NCBI GenBank assembly: GCA_011391285.1
Contig: JAABQU010000031.1
Span: forward strand, 1 to 6,225
Length of the DNA: 6,225 nt
Source: Thiobacillus sp.
GTDB taxonomy: Bacteria; Pseudomonadota; Gammaproteobacteria; Burkholderiales; Thiobacillaceae
Direction of reading: 5' to 3'
This document shows positions 5,890 through 6,225 of this stretch, in pieces. The notes beneath the pieces are model-generated. The model saw only the letters and a program-made list of their open reading frames with translations. It made no database searches and had not been told where the DNA came from. Made by a program: the position numbers and the translations under genes. Within the stretch, counting starts at the first letter, position 1, and the number at the start of each line of letters is the position of its first letter.

Positions 5890-6216
5890 CCACTCGCCGC
5901 GCCGATAGTCGATGGCCAGCCAGTTGGGCACATAGGGACGCGGATTCTCCAGCGGAAAGCCTTCGGACGGTGGCGTGGCGCCCCCCTCGGCCACGCTGCA
6001 GCGGCGCGTCATGATGGGTTTGAAGCGCACCGCCAGCTGCGCGTTGACCGGCGTCGTGTGCTCGGCCGATTCGCCGAAGTGCACCCGCTTGCGCAGCAGG
6101 CAGGAGAACAGCAGCTCCATCTCGGCGACCAGCGGCGTCTCGCGCAAGGCCAGGGCCTTCTGCGCGGCCCGGGTGAGCCTGATTTCCAGCGATTTGTCGT
6201 GCAGGGTGATGTTCAT
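5863..6216 (-). CDS. Conserved-looking hypothetical protein, 117 aa
   Basis: I do not assign a function. The product starts MNITLHDKSLEIRLTRAAQK, with an ATG at 6216-6214 preceded by GAGG at 6225-6222, a reasonable ribosome binding site. Residues 1-50 look compact, with a predicted helix around 14-42 (RAAQKALALRETPLVAEMEL) ending in FSCLLRKRVHF. Residues 60-74 (QLAVRFKPIMTRRCS) look like a strand segment. Residues 78-97 are Gly/Pro-rich, and the end (WLAIDYRRGEWVGDFGYAD) is aromatic. Two cysteines, C39 and C73, are present. There is no signal peptide or membrane segment, so it should be cytosolic. Coding is supported by the start signal, a sensible amino acid composition and a gap of only 50 nt to the convergent yjjV stop. 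From memory, similar small proteins occur in beta- and gammaproteobacteria without known role. Confidence 0.8.
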   Translation of the reverse strand: MNITLHDKSLEIRLTRAAQKALALRETPLVAEMELLFSCLLRKRVHFGESAEHTTPVNAQLAVRFKPIMTRRCSVAEGGATPPSEGFPLENPRPYVPNWLAIDYRRGEWVGDFGYAD

Positions 6217-6225
6217 CGGCGCCTC

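Noticed and set aside
1..6225. Mobile island, defence system, CRISPR or phage genes
   Set aside because: All complete genes are ordinary chromosomal families or a small hypothetical gene. No integrase, transposase, spaced direct repeats or toxin-antitoxin pair is visible.

Overview
The window is GC-rich, compact bacterial chromosome with long open frames, Shine-Dalgarno starts and short gaps. The genes (phosphoketolase plus acetate kinase, NfeD plus slipin, YccA-type BI-1 protein, YjjV-type TatD hydrolase) and a GTGGGAG-headed REP element point to a proteobacterium. I lean towards a beta- or gammaproteobacterium, but nothing here fixes the genus. I see no phage, plasmid, CRISPR or transposase genes, and no tRNA or rRNA.

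Layout: (1) 1-1681, the 3' end of a phosphoketolase gene (xfp) overlapping a complete acetate kinase gene (ackA). Together they turn sugar phosphates into acetyl phosphate, then acetate and ATP. (2) 1682-1852, a gap holding a long imperfect palindromic repeat. (3) 1853-3980, a translationally coupled pair: a NfeD-family membrane serine protease and its SPFH partner slipin. (4) 3981-4143, a gap with a perfect 18-bp palindrome that could be an operator. (5) 4144-4809, a YccA-type seven-helix membrane protein, followed by a clear intrinsic terminator. (6) About 4899-4978, a pair of inverted REP units (a REPIN) whose hairpin stems differ by compensatory changes, with further degenerate REP-like pieces nearby. 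(7) 5045-5812, a TatD/YjjV metal-dependent hydrolase. (8) 5863-6216 on the minus strand, a small uncharacterised protein converging on yjjV.

Two functional themes appear. The first is a phosphoketolase bypass that yields ATP. The second is membrane protein quality control: NfeD protease and slipin lie next to YccA, whose E. coli relative is a substrate and modulator of the FtsH protease that works with the SPFH proteins HflK/HflC. The genes themselves are mostly well-known families. The less explained signals are non-coding: the REPIN cluster, the 18-bp palindrome and the palindromic repeat after ackA. I found no convincing new multi-gene system.
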